Assembly (NCBI GenBank): GCA_035547695.1
Contig: DASZUK010000008.1
Span: 1-64,000, forward strand
DNA from: DASZUK01 sp035547695
GTDB taxonomy: Bacteria; Actinomycetota; Acidimicrobiia; Acidimicrobiales; RAAP-2
Direction: 5' to 3'
DNA length: 64,000 bases
Shown here: positions 26,379 through 33,967 of the stretch, one piece after another
Layout: each line of letters begins with the position of its first letter
Position numbering within the stretch: position 1 is the stretch's first letter
The notes under the pieces: generated by a model
What the model was told of the DNA's origin: nothing
Databases searched by the model: none
The model's input: the letters and a program-made list of their open reading frames with translations, nothing else
Position numbers and translations under genes: made by a program

Positions 26379-28030
26379 TGCCCACGGCGACGGCGGTGGA
26401 GGTGGACCGGGCGGTGCCGGCGGAGGCCGGGGCGGTCGGCTTGCCGGCGGTGGCCGGCCCGGACGGTCCGGAACTGCTGGTGTGGCCCGGCCCGGACCGT
26501 CCGGGGGCCGGGGGCGGTGACCGGCCGGCGCCGGACCCGGCCTGGCTGAAGCGGGAGGGGTTCACCGCCAAGGCCGGCCAGGCCCTGGTCCTGCGGGTTC
26601 CGTCCGACGGGCCGTCGGTGGTGCTGGTCGGCCTGGGCCCCCGGGACGGGCTCGACGCGGAGCGGTGGCGCCGGGCCGCAGCCGCCCTGGTCCGGGCGGC
26701 CGGCGAGGGCGGGACGGCCGCGTTGGTCCTCCCGGACGACCCGCCCGGTGGCGGCCCCGGGGCGGCCGGGGGCGTCGAGATCGCGGCCGCGGTGGCCGAG
26801 GGGGCGGCGCTGGCCGGGTACCGGTTCGACGGGTGGCGGTCCGAACCGAAGCCGCCGCCGGTGGACCGGGTGGTGCTGGTCGGCGGCGCCGGCCGTGGAG
26901 CCGGCGGCGGCAGCCGGGGAGCAGGTGGTGCCGACCGCGACGGTGGGGGCGCCGAGGCCCTGGCGGCCGGGGCCCGCCGGGGTGCCCGGACCGCACAAGC
27001 CGTGGCCTTCGCCCGGGACCTCATCAACACCCCGCCGTCCGACCTCACCCCCCGGCGGCTGGCCGACCGGGTCGCGGCCGAGCTGGGCGCCCAGCCGGGG
27101 ACCACGGTGGAGGTGTGGGACCAGGACCGGATCGCCGCCGAGCGGCTCGGCGGGTTGCTGGGGGTCAACCGGGGGTCGGCGGAGCCGCCGCGGTTCGTCC
27201 GGGCCACCTACGACCCGGTCGCCGCCGGCAACGCCGCTCCGGGCCCGGGCGACCGCCCGGCGCCGCACGTCGTGTTGGTCGGCAAGGGCATCACCTTCGA
27301 CTCCGGCGGCCTGTCCCTCAAGACCGCCGACGGCATGACCACCATGAAGACCGACATGAGCGGCGCCGCCATCGTCCTCGGCGCGCTGTCCGCCTGCGCC
27401 GACCTCGGGGTCCGGGTCAAGGTGACCGCCCTGGCGCCGATCACCGAGAACATGCCGGGGGGTGCCGCCGTCAAGCCCGGCGACGTGCTCAGAATCCGCA
27501 ACGGCAAGACCGTCGAGGTGCTGAACACCGACGCCGAGGGCCGGCTGGTGCTGGCCGACGCCCTGTCCCTGGCCGCCGAGGTCGACCCGGCCCCCGACGC
27601 CGTGGTGGACGTGGCCACCCTCACCGGGGCCGCCGTGGTGGCGCTCGGCACCGGCATGGGGGCGTTGTTCGGCACCGACCAGGACCTGGTGGACGAGGTG
27701 CGGCAGGCCGGCGACCGCACCGGGGAGCGGCTGTGGCCGATGCCGCTGCCCGACGACTACGCCGACCACATCGACTCCGACGTGGCCGACATGAAGAACA
27801 TCGGCCGGCCCGGCCAGGCCGGGGCCATCGCCGCCGCCCTGCTGCTCAGGCGCTTCGTCGGCGACCTGCCGTGGGCCCACCTGGACATCGCCGGCCCCGG
27901 CCGGTCGGCGGAGAGCACCGGCTACCTGTCCAAGGGCGGCACCGCCTTCGGGCTCCGGGCCCTGCTGGCCCTGCTGGACGCCTACGGGTCCAGGGCCGGC
28001 CGCGACGACGCCCAGCCGGCCGGCTCGTAG
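26378..28030 (+). CDS. pepA: leucyl aminopeptidase (M17)
   Basis: A 550-residue cytosolic two-metal aminopeptidase that removes N-terminal residues from peptides. The metal and catalytic regions are VGKGITFDSGGLSLK, DMSGAA and the signature NTDAEGRLVLADAL (about 384-397). The N-terminal half is Gly/Ala/Pro rich and poorly conserved, with a low-complexity insert (AGRGAGGGSRGAGGADRDGG). The last ten residues and the stop lie in a 39-bp sequence that is repeated 1.1 kb downstream, on the far side of a toxin-antitoxin pair. Translationally coupled to the adenosyltransferase. Confidence 0.94.
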   Translation: MPTATAVEVDRAVPAEAGAVGLPAVAGPDGPELLVWPGPDRPGAGGGDRPAPDPAWLKREGFTAKAGQALVLRVPSDGPSVVLVGLGPRDGLDAERWRRAAAALVRAAGEGGTAALVLPDDPPGGGPGAAGGVEIAAAVAEGAALAGYRFDGWRSEPKPPPVDRVVLVGGAGRGAGGGSRGAGGADRDGGGAEALAAGARRGARTAQAVAFARDLINTPPSDLTPRRLADRVAAELGAQPGTTVEVWDQDRIAAERLGGLLGVNRGSAEPPRFVRATYDPVAAGNAAPGPGDRPAPHVVLVGKGITFDSGGLSLKTADGMTTMKTDMSGAAIVLGALSACADLGVRVKVTALAPITENMPGGAAVKPGDVLRIRNGKTVEVLNTDAEGRLVLADALSLAAEVDPAPDAVVDVATLTGAAVVALGTGMGALFGTDQDLVDEVRQAGDRTGERLWPMPLPDDYADHIDSDVADMKNIGRPGQAGAIAAALLLRRFVGDLPWAHLDIAGPGRSAESTGYLSKGGTAFGLRALLALLDAYGSRAGRDDAQPAGS

Positions 28031-28033
28031 GCC
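27995..28033 (+). repeat. left copy of 39-bp direct repeat (3' end of pepA)
   Basis: gccggccgcgacgacgccca and the following bases to 28033 recur at 29089-29127 with one mismatch (g28023/a29117). The copy holds the last codons and TAG of pepA. Confidence 0.92.
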
Positions 28034-28043
28034 GGCGCCGTCC

Positions 28044-28601
28044 TCACCCCGATCGGTCCTCGGCTGGCCGCATCCTCCACCGGACCTGGTGGGCCAACCG
28101 GGCGAACCGGGCGGGGTCGACGATCTCGACGTCCTCCTCTGGCGGGAACGGGATGCCGGCCGGGTGCAGCTTGCCGAACCGCAACGCCACCGGGTCCTCG
28201 GTGACCATGACGCGTGGGTGTCCGAGATCCTTGGCGCACACCGCACGGATCGCGGTGGCGGTGGACGCACCCACCCCCGGAGGGACCTCGACGTCCTCCT
28301 CGGCGGTCACCAGGCCGCCACCGGAGCGTTCGGCAAGCTGGCCGAGCGCCACCACTGCCGCCTCGGCCTCCTCGTAGCTCCAGGCCAGCACGCCACCGGT
28401 CAATACCGTCACCACCTCCTCGACCGTCGCTTCTGAAGCGCTCAGGGCGAAGTGGTCGTCGGGGTACGCGAACACGCCGAGCGCATCCGCGTGCCGCCGC
28501 CCCGAGAGCGGAGGCACGGCGGGAAAGGTGACGGCAACCGGGCCGATCTCCGAGAAGGCGGCGACCAGCACCGAGCTCGCGACGACCACCTCGATGGGCA
28601 C
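28044..28601 (-). CDS. PIN-like toxin candidate with altered active site
   Basis: A 185-residue protein in the toxin position of a toxin-antitoxin pair. VPIEVVVASSVLVAAFSE at the start aligns with the first strand of PIN ribonucleases (usually V-V-D-x-S/N-V-L), but the first acidic residue is alanine. Later acidic residues are present (SEATVEEVV, RAVCAKDLG, VMVTEDP), the last matching the V-T-x-D of PIN domains, and a C-terminal strand VEIVDPARFARL. It could be a weakened or inactive VapC, or another fold. GTG 28601 is 7 nt after the antitoxin stop; it is the only nearby in-frame start. Confidence 0.6.
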   Translation of the reverse strand: MPIEVVVASSVLVAAFSEIGPVAVTFPAVPPLSGRRHADALGVFAYPDDHFALSASEATVEEVVTVLTGGVLAWSYEEAEAAVVALGQLAERSGGGLVTAEEDVEVPPGVGASTATAIRAVCAKDLGHPRVMVTEDPVALRFGKLHPAGIPFPPEEDVEIVDPARFARLAHQVRWRMRPAEDRSG

Positions 28602-28608
28602 GTGGCGA

Positions 28609-29010
28609 TCAGCCGTCGGCTGTGGCGGTTGCCGTGAGCGCCTCGGAGAACGCCTGCCGCAGCTTCCCCGCCTCGGGCGCGGCGTCGTCACGGTGCGGAG
28701 CCGGCCAGCTCCGGGTGATGTCCGCCACCACCAGCCTCGCCTGGGCAACCGCCGCCGGGTCCCTGCTCGCCAGGGCCCGTTCCACGATCTCCGGGATGTC
28801 GTCGGTGGTGTAGCCCTCCTCGGCCAGGCGCTCTGCGCCGTATGCCTGGGTGCGGCCGAGCTGCTGGGCGAGCTCGAGTCGTTCCATCACGTCGAACGCG
28901 GCCCGCAGGAAGGCGCTCCGGTTGCCCCCGCCGAACACCTCGGCCAAGTGGTCCAGGCGGGACCTGTCGCGCTCCTCGACGGAGAACCCAATCGTCACCG
29001 CAGTCCTCAC
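28609..29010 (-). CDS. ribbon-helix-helix antitoxin candidate
   Basis: A 133-residue protein. The first 45 residues, with TIGFSVEERDRSRLDHLAEVF and GNRSAFLRAAFDVM, fit a ribbon-helix-helix DNA-binding unit (strand, helix, G-N-R-S turn, helix), as in CopG- or VapB-type antitoxins. The C-terminal half (YTTDDIPEIVERALASRDP) would bind the toxin. GTG 29010 has TACGAT 6 nt upstream and a perfect 9+1+9 palindrome just beyond, which suits autoregulation. It lies within the 1.05-kb block flanked by copies of the pepA 3' end. Confidence 0.72.
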   Translation of the reverse strand: MRTAVTIGFSVEERDRSRLDHLAEVFGGGNRSAFLRAAFDVMERLELAQQLGRTQAYGAERLAEEGYTTDDIPEIVERALASRDPAAVAQARLVVADITRSWPAPHRDDAAPEAGKLRQAFSEALTATATADG

Positions 29011-29016
29011 ACTTCC

Positions 29017-29045
29017 ATCGTAGTTGGTTGCCTACGGTAGGCAAC
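29017..29045 (-). promoter_or_regulatory. promoter and operator of the RHH-PIN module
   Basis: Minus strand: TTGCCT (29044-29039), 16 nt, TACGAT (29022-29017), then 6 nt to the GTG at 29010, a leaderless layout. The perfect palindrome gttgcctac-g-gtaggcaac (29027-29045) covers the spacer and the -35. Confidence 0.7.
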
Positions 29046-29765
29046 TCACCGGTGAGTGGCTTCGGCGGTACCGCCGGGTGGGTCGAAAGCCGGCCGCGAC
29101 GACGCCCAGCCGGCCGACTCGTAGGCCAGGGCCGGGTGCATGCCCCAGCGCAGCAGCTCCCGCTCCACCCCGGCCCGGTCGTGGCCCAGCACGGCCAGGT
29201 CCAGGCCCAGCAGGCGGGCCCGGCGCCGCTCGAAGGCCATGACCGGCCGGGGCTCGGCCCACCGGGCGTGCTGCTCCTGGAGCGACGCCGGCAGCCGGGC
29301 GACGTGCCGCTGGGGGATCGGCGTCACCGCCCGCCGGGCCGCCAGGACGCCGGTGCCTGCATGCCGGGCCAACCCGTACCGGGCGCACCGCAGGATGGCC
29401 CGCCGGAACGGCGAGTGCCGGCTGCCCAGGCCACCCAGGCCGAGGGACCGGGCGGTGTCGTCCAGGTCCAGTTCGAACCCGTCGGGGTGGGCGTCGAAGC
29501 CGTCGGCGATCCGGCGGAGCAGCCACGCCGCCGACGGGCCGAGCAGCGGCAGCCAGAACCGCTCCACGTACGTCGAACGGGGGTCGAACCCGGCAGCCTC
29601 GACGACCGGGTCGTCCCACGGGACCACGTTGACCCGCGCCGTCCGGTCCGGAGGTCGGTGAGTTGACGAACCCAGCGCCATGGTGGGCCGGCGGACGTCG
29701 TTCGGCGTGAGGCCGGGCGGGATGGGGAAGTCGGGGAGGGTGGGGAGGGCGGTGATGGCGGTCAT
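29046..29765 (-). CDS. conserved actinobacterial hypothetical protein
   Basis: A 239-residue protein whose core VVPWDDPVVEAAGFDPRSTY, YVERFWLPLLGPSAAWLLRR and LDDTARSLGLGG looks well conserved, and which I believe recurs as an uncharacterised protein in related actinobacteria. It may be a small DNA-associated or replication-initiator-like protein, but no motif proves this. A stretch of basic helices (MAFERRRARLLGLDLA) follows. Start at ATG 29765; ATG 29681 is possible. The C-terminal AYESAGWASSRPAFDP is written over the antisense of the second copy of the pepA 3' end. Its long frame upstream of 29765 is only antisense of the tRNA. Confidence 0.65.
   Translation of the reverse strand: MTAITALPTLPDFPIPPGLTPNDVRRPTMALGSSTHRPPDRTARVNVVPWDDPVVEAAGFDPRSTYVERFWLPLLGPSAAWLLRRIADGFDAHPDGFELDLDDTARSLGLGGLGSRHSPFRRAILRCARYGLARHAGTGVLAARRAVTPIPQRHVARLPASLQEQHARWAEPRPVMAFERRRARLLGLDLAVLGHDRAGVERELLRWGMHPALAYESAGWASSRPAFDPPGGTAEATHR
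29089..29127 (+). repeat. right copy of 39-bp direct repeat (pepA 3' end)
   Basis: Same sequence as 27995-28033 with one mismatch, including the TAG that ends pepA in the left copy. Here it forms, on the minus strand, the C-terminal codons of the hypothetical gene. Confidence 0.92.
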
Positions 29766-29927
29766 GGACGGAGTATCCGGGAGCGACCTTGCCGGCGACC
29801 TTGCACGGTTCCTTGCAGAAGACGGGGTTGTCGTGGGTGGCGTTGGGTCCCGGACGCGGAGGGCCGATCCGGGGGGTAAGGTGCTCCCGTCCGGCACCGG
29901 CGGTGCCGGGTGGAGTCCAACACTTGT

Positions 29928-30002
29928 GCGCCCGTAGCTCAGAACGGTTAGAGCACCGCCCTTGTAAGGCGGAGGTCGCGGGTTCAAGTCCCGCCGGGCG
30001 TT
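29928..30002 (+). tRNA. tRNA-Thr (anticodon TGT)
   Basis: A 75-nt cloverleaf. Acceptor 5' gcgcccg pairs with cgggcgt, closing on a G-T pair; U8 and A9 follow; the D arm is gctc...gagc; the anticodon stem ccgcc/ggcgg holds cttgtaa, anticodon TGT for threonine ACA; the variable region aggtc; the T arm gcggg-ttcaagt-cccgc. Discriminator T at 30002; CCA is not encoded. It lies between two toxin-antitoxin loci. Confidence 0.93.
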
Positions 30003-30118
30003 CTCCGAAGTCCTCCCTGGTCACACCGGTGACCAAGTCTCCCAGAAGGCTCGGCCCCACCCTGCCCTCGGACCCCTCGATCGAAGATTTCCCCACGTCG
30101 ATCCCGAAATATGAGGGC

Positions 30119-30300
30119 TCAGGTGGCCCCCACGGCGAGCACGATGCGCTTGCGGATGCCCGACAACTGCTCGGCAGTGATCCGAGAGGAGGTGAGGTTG
30201 ACGCGCCGCAGCGAGACGCTGGTCAGGTGATGGGCCAGCGCCCAACAGAGCCGCCTCGCCAGTCGACCACCACGATGCTGCCGGCCGTGGGCCGGCTCAT
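30119..30300 (-). pseudogene. mazF-like toxin gene with internal deletion
   Basis: From ATG 30300 the minus strand reads MSRPTAGSIVVVDWRGG, the start of a MazF/PemK-type endoribonuclease, but stops after 25 codons. In another frame, up to TGA at 30119, it reads ALAHHLTSVSLRRV then RITAEQLSGIRKRIVLAVG, the typical C-terminus. About 60 middle codons are gone and the frame is broken at the junction near gttgggcgctggccc. The ATG overlaps the antitoxin stop by 4 nt, as in an intact mazEF pair. So the toxin is lost and the antitoxin kept. Confidence 0.8.
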
Positions 30301-30539
30301 GGGAGATCGGTCAGCGGCGTCCCAAGCTCATCGAGCTCTCTCCGCGCCGCGGGGTGCTCGGCGAGATAGGCCACCACCCGGTCTCCGTCGGCCCGGATTG
30401 CCTCCCGTCGTACCCGCCGCGCCTCGGCTTCGGCAATCTCTCGGATAAACGCGCTGAGCTCCTTGCCCCGCTCACGCGCCGCCGCCTCCAGCGCCGCCCG
30501 ATCTTCTGCATCCAGACGTATCGTCAGCGTTTCGGCCAT
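30297..30539 (-). CDS. MazE-type ribbon-helix-helix antitoxin
   Basis: An 80-residue protein. MAETLTIRLDAEDRAALEAA then ERGKELSAFIREIAEAEARR is a ribbon-helix-helix DNA-binding domain, and the C-terminal VVAYLAEHPAARRELDELG is the toxin-binding tail. ATG 30539 is the family-like start; an upstream in-frame ATG exists. Two direct repeats of cgtgat lie just upstream (30552-30571), possibly the operator. Its partner toxin gene downstream is deleted in the middle, so this is an orphan antitoxin that may still bind DNA or other toxins. Confidence 0.75.
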   Translation of the reverse strand: MAETLTIRLDAEDRAALEAAARERGKELSAFIREIAEAEARRVRREAIRADGDRVVAYLAEHPAARRELDELGTPLTDLP

Positions 30540-30986
30540 ACACGAAAGTAGATCACGGATGTGTATCACGCATGCCTTGATGCTCTCGCCGTAAGGGACT
30601 CACCCGGGGGGCTGGAGGGTCTACGTCGTTCGACGTCCCTTCAACGTCACTTTCGACCGTGTCGGTCGGCCTTCGTGGGGGTCCGTCACCGACGGTGACG
30701 GACCGTCGGTCTTCCGGCTTGCGCTACCGGGTGGACTCGCGCGGCAACCGCCCCCGCCGCCGGCCGCGGGTGCCGTGGCTCACGGACCCCGCCGGAGCCT
30801 CCGCCGTCCGGCCCGCCTACTTCTGGCCACCACCGGCGGTTGGCCCTGACCAACCTGTCGGCAGCCGAGACGTCACCCGCTTGGGCACTGCGGACCAGTC
30901 GGGCGACGGTGCCTGCCTCGAGGGGCTCCTGCCGGCTTCGTGGGCGTACTGGCCAGCGCCCGATGGCCGCCCTAGCAGACCGAGAC
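30540..30986. other. gap with a hairpin and no clear gene
   Basis: No convincing gene. A perfect hairpin gtccgtcacc-gac-ggtgacggac lies at 30681-30703. On the minus strand near 30840-30905 the words ARLVRSAQAGDVSAADRLVR resemble the first helix of sigma-70-type factors, which may be a relic of a lost sigma gene, but the frame has no other similarity. Confidence 0.4.
30681..30703. other. perfect inverted repeat, possible terminator or operator
   Basis: 10-bp arms around gac. No T tract on either side; no gene ends close by. Its role is open. Confidence 0.5.
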
Positions 30987-32570
30987 CTAGCAGACCGAGA
31001 CGAAGGTGTACCCGGCCGCCCGGGCACCGTCGATGATGGCCGGCAGGGCCGCCACGGTCTGCGACCGGTTCCCTCCCCCGTCGTGCATCCCGATGATGGC
31101 GCCGGGGTGCAGCGCGCCGAGCACCCGCTGGACGATCACCGACGTGCCGGGCCGGAGATAGTCGCTGGGGTCGACGTCCCAGTAGAGCTCGGCCAACCCC
31201 CGCTGACCGAGCTGGGCCAGCACCGAGGCGTTGGTGTCGCCGTACGGGGGACGCAGGCAGCGGACCGGCTGGCCGGTGACCGACGAGATGAGGTTGTCGG
31301 TGGCGTCCACCTGCGACACCCACTGGGCCGGGGTCTGGGTCCGCAGGTCGACGTGGGTCCAGGTGTGGTTGGTGAGCGTCATCCCGTCGGCTGCCTCCTG
31401 GGCCAGGAGGCCCGGGTACTCGGCGCCCTCGTAGCCCACGATCTGGAAGGCGGCCGGGACGTGGTAGGCGGTGAGCACCTGGAGGATCTGCGGGGTGTAC
31501 GTCGGGTCCGGCCCGTCGTCGAAGGTCAGGGCCACCACCTTCTGGCCGGGGTGGTAGGGCGAGCCGGCCGCAGTGATCAGGTTGTAGATCACCGTTCCGG
31601 GCACCACCCAGCTTGGCGGCGGCGGAGGGGGTGGGGGCGGCGTCGAGGGCAGCAGCCAGTACCCGGCGTCACCGGCCGCGGCCATGCCCACGATGGGGTC
31701 GTCCAGGACCGCGCCGCCCATCGAGCCGTAGAACGGGGCGCCGCCGAAGGCGAACACCCCGCCGTCCGCGGCCGTCAGCCAGTAGCCGCCGCCGGGGTCG
31801 GCGGCCATGCCCACGATGGGCGCGGTGAGGTGCACCGCCCCGGTGGACCCGGCGAAGACCGCGTCGCCGAAGGCGAACACCCCGCCGTCGGCAGCCACCA
31901 ACCAGTAGCCGCCGCCACTCGGGGTGGCGGCCATTCCGACGATCGGCTGGTTCAGGTGGATGCCGCCGGTCGACCCGTAGAATGGGGCGCCGCCGAAGGC
32001 GAACACCCCGCCGTCGCCCGCCACCTCCCAGTAGCCACCGAGGGGGTCAGCCGCCATGCCCACGATGGGCTGGTCGACCGGCCGCCCGCCCATCGAACCG
32101 TCGAACGGGGCCGAGCCGAAGGCGAAGATGCCGCCGTCACCCGCCACCTCCCAGTACCCGGCACCGTCGGGGTCAGCCGCCATGCCCACGATGGGCTGGT
32201 CGAGCGGCCGCCCGCCCATCGAGCCGTCGAAGCCGGCGTCGCCGAAGGTGAACACCCCGCCGTCGGCAGCCACCAACCAGTAGCCCTGGCCGCTCGGGGT
32301 GGCCGCCATGCCCACCATCCGGGCGGCCAGCGTCTGGCCGCCCATCCCGCCGAGGTCCGGCGCGTCGCCGAAGGGCTGCGGCTGCGCCGCGGTGTCGGCC
32401 GCCACCATCGGACGTCGGGCGGCACCGGCTCCCGCCCTGACAGTGACCGAGCCGAGGGTGACCGAGCCGAGGGCCACCGAGCCGACGGCCACCAAGAAGG
32501 CAACCGCCGTCCGACCCCCGCCCCGTCCCCGCCAGCCGGCTGGCCCCCCAGGTCGATCCGTCCGCATCAT
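30987..32570 (-). CDS. secreted polysaccharide deacetylase with six-fold surface repeats
   Basis: A 527-residue protein. An N-terminal signal or anchor (AVAFLVAVGSVALGS) is followed by six repeats of about 40 residues, each with YW(L/E)VA.DGG(V/I)F.FG and G(S/T)GG..L..PIVGMAA. A proline run separates these from a NodB deacetylase domain: TFDDGPDP, the metal pair NHTWTHVDL, RPPYGD and IIGMHDGGG. NodB enzymes remove acetyl groups from chitin, peptidoglycan or other glycans. The repeats probably form a beta-propeller-like binding module. The start has ggagggg upstream. It probably acts on the cell wall. Confidence 0.92.
   Translation of the reverse strand: MMRTDRPGGPAGWRGRGGGRTAVAFLVAVGSVALGSVTLGSVTVRAGAGAARRPMVAADTAAQPQPFGDAPDLGGMGGQTLAARMVGMAATPSGQGYWLVAADGGVFTFGDAGFDGSMGGRPLDQPIVGMAADPDGAGYWEVAGDGGIFAFGSAPFDGSMGGRPVDQPIVGMAADPLGGYWEVAGDGGVFAFGGAPFYGSTGGIHLNQPIVGMAATPSGGGYWLVAADGGVFAFGDAVFAGSTGAVHLTAPIVGMAADPGGGYWLTAADGGVFAFGGAPFYGSMGGAVLDDPIVGMAAAGDAGYWLLPSTPPPPPPPPPSWVVPGTVIYNLITAAGSPYHPGQKVVALTFDDGPDPTYTPQILQVLTAYHVPAAFQIVGYEGAEYPGLLAQEAADGMTLTNHTWTHVDLRTQTPAQWVSQVDATDNLISSVTGQPVRCLRPPYGDTNASVLAQLGQRGLAELYWDVDPSDYLRPGTSVIVQRVLGALHPGAIIGMHDGGGNRSQTVAALPAIIDGARAAGYTFVSVC
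31650..32340 (-). repeat. repeat region encoding six FG-rich modules
   Basis: Six copies of about 120-125 nt, in frame, encode the modules of the deacetylase. Copies differ by mostly silent changes. Boundaries are approximate. Confidence 0.85.
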
Positions 32571-32689
32571 CCCCGCCCCTCCGTCGCGCCCGACGCCGCA
32601 TCAGGCGGACAGGAAACCTACCGGAACGCCGTGCCTCCCTTTGACGCCGCCTCGCCGTTGGCCGGACGTTGCCTCGCCGTCGGCCGCTG

Positions 32690-33862
32690 TCAGGCGAGCG
32701 CCCGATCGACGGCCGCCACCAGCCCGGCGGTCCGCCGGTCGCCGCCGAGGTTCTGCTGCATCTGGTTCATGACGTAGGCGAACGCCACCCCGCGGTCCGG
32801 GTCGGCGAACGCCAGGGACCCTCCGGCGCCGGAGTGGCCGAACGACCGGGTGCCCATCAGCGGGGAGAACGCCGACGGAAGGAGGAAGCCGGTCCCGAAC
32901 CGGTCGTCCACCAGCAGGACCCGGTCGGGTCCCCCGGACTGCTCCACGGTGGCCGCCGCCACGGTGGCCGGGTCCAGCAGCCGGTGCCCGTCCACCTCCC
33001 CGATGGTGGCCGCGTACAGCTTGGCCAGGGACCGGGCGGTGGCGATGCCGTTGGCCGCCGGCAGCTCGGCGGCGTGGACAGCCGGGCTGTTGAAGCTCAG
33101 GGCCGGGCGGGTGACGTTCAGGGCCCGCGTGGTCAGGGACCCCGGGTCCAAGAAGGCCTCCAACCGGCGAAGCTGGTCCGCCGGGATGGTCGCCAGGCTC
33201 TCCCGGTCCGGCGGCGGCGCCGTCAGCAGGCGGCTCACCCGGTGCTCCTCCGACGGCGGCAGCCCGATCCAGAGGTCCAGGCCCAGCGGCCCGGCCAGCT
33301 CGTCGGCCACCACCTGGGCCAACCGCCGGCCGGTGGCCCGGCGGACCACCTCGCCGACCAGCCAGCCGAACGTGATGGCGTGGTAGCCGTGGGCGGTACC
33401 CGGCTCCCACAACGGCCGCTGGGCGGCCAGTGCCTCCACCGCCGGCGACCAGGCCAGGGCGTCGTCGACGGAGAGCACGTCGTCGAAGGCCGGCAGGCCG
33501 GCCCGGTGGCTGAGCAGCCAGCGGACCGGCACGGCGCCCTTGCCCTCGGCGGCGAACTCCGGCCAGTACCCGGCCACCGGCGCCTCCAGGTCCAGCAGGC
33601 CCCGCTGTACCAGCAGGTGGGTGGCGATGGCCGTCACCCCCTTGGTGGACGAGAACACCAGCGCCAGGGTGTCCTCCTCCCACGGCCGGCCCGCCCGGCG
33701 GTCGGCCAGGCCGCCCCACAGGTCCACCACCTTGCGGCCGTGGACGTAGACCGCCACCGCCGCCCCCACGTCGCCGTGACGGACGAAATTGTCCTCGAAC
33801 GCCTCCCTGACCCCGGCGAACCGGGGTGTGACCTCACCGGCGACGTGCCTGGCGGCGTCCAT
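32690..33862 (-). CDS. beta-lactamase-fold serine hydrolase, EstB type
   Basis: A 390-residue serine hydrolase of the class C beta-lactamase/penicillin-binding fold. S71 and K74 (SSTK) form the nucleophile pair, Y in AHGYHAITFGWL supplies the second motif, and HSGAGGS replaces the KTG motif. This pattern is usual for EstB-like esterases rather than antibiotic-degrading enzymes. No signal peptide is seen, so it is probably cytoplasmic. ATG 33862 is chosen over one 11 codons upstream, which lies within a tandem repeat. Confidence 0.88.
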   Translation of the reverse strand: MDAARHVAGEVTPRFAGVREAFEDNFVRHGDVGAAVAVYVHGRKVVDLWGGLADRRAGRPWEEDTLALVFSSTKGVTAIATHLLVQRGLLDLEAPVAGYWPEFAAEGKGAVPVRWLLSHRAGLPAFDDVLSVDDALAWSPAVEALAAQRPLWEPGTAHGYHAITFGWLVGEVVRRATGRRLAQVVADELAGPLGLDLWIGLPPSEEHRVSRLLTAPPPDRESLATIPADQLRRLEAFLDPGSLTTRALNVTRPALSFNSPAVHAAELPAANGIATARSLAKLYAATIGEVDGHRLLDPATVAAATVEQSGGPDRVLLVDDRFGTGFLLPSAFSPLMGTRSFGHSGAGGSLAFADPDRGVAFAYVMNQMQQNLGGDRRTAGLVAAVDRALA

Positions 33863-33876
33863 GTGGCCTCCTGTCG

Positions 33877-33951
33877 GTCCGTGCTGTCGGTCCATGCCGT
33901 CGTCCGTGCTGTCGGTCCGTGCCGTCGTCCGTGCTGTCGGTCCGTGCCGTC
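33877..33951 (+). repeat. 25-bp tandem repeat, three copies
   Basis: gtccgtgctgtcggtccrtgccgtc at 33877-33901, 33902-33926 and 33927-33951, with one a/g difference, followed by a partial unit. It lies 15 nt upstream of the EstB-type gene. Confidence 0.93.
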
Positions 33952-33967
33952 GGTCCGTGGCCCGGTT

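Noticed and set aside
27982..28239. A minus-strand gene over the pepA 3' end, ending AYEPAGWASSRPALDP
   Set aside because: It is antisense of pepA and only resembles the hypothetical protein's end because of the 39-bp repeat; the rest is a shadow of the toxin gene in another frame.
29766..29987. N-terminal extension of the hypothetical protein at 29046-29765
   Set aside because: The extra 74 codons are antisense to tRNA-Thr and its leader and have no conserved look.
30003..30120. Attachment site at the tRNA-Thr 3' end
   Set aside because: No second copy of the tRNA 3' end was found in the window, and no integrase gene is present.
31616..31645. Repeat of ggcggg as a regulatory G-quadruplex
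   Set aside because: It encodes the proline run of the deacetylase; composition alone explains it.
31650..32340. CRISPR-like array
   Set aside because: The periodic sequence is in-frame coding for protein modules, the units touch without unique spacers, and no cas genes are near. None of the other tandem repeats has spacers either.
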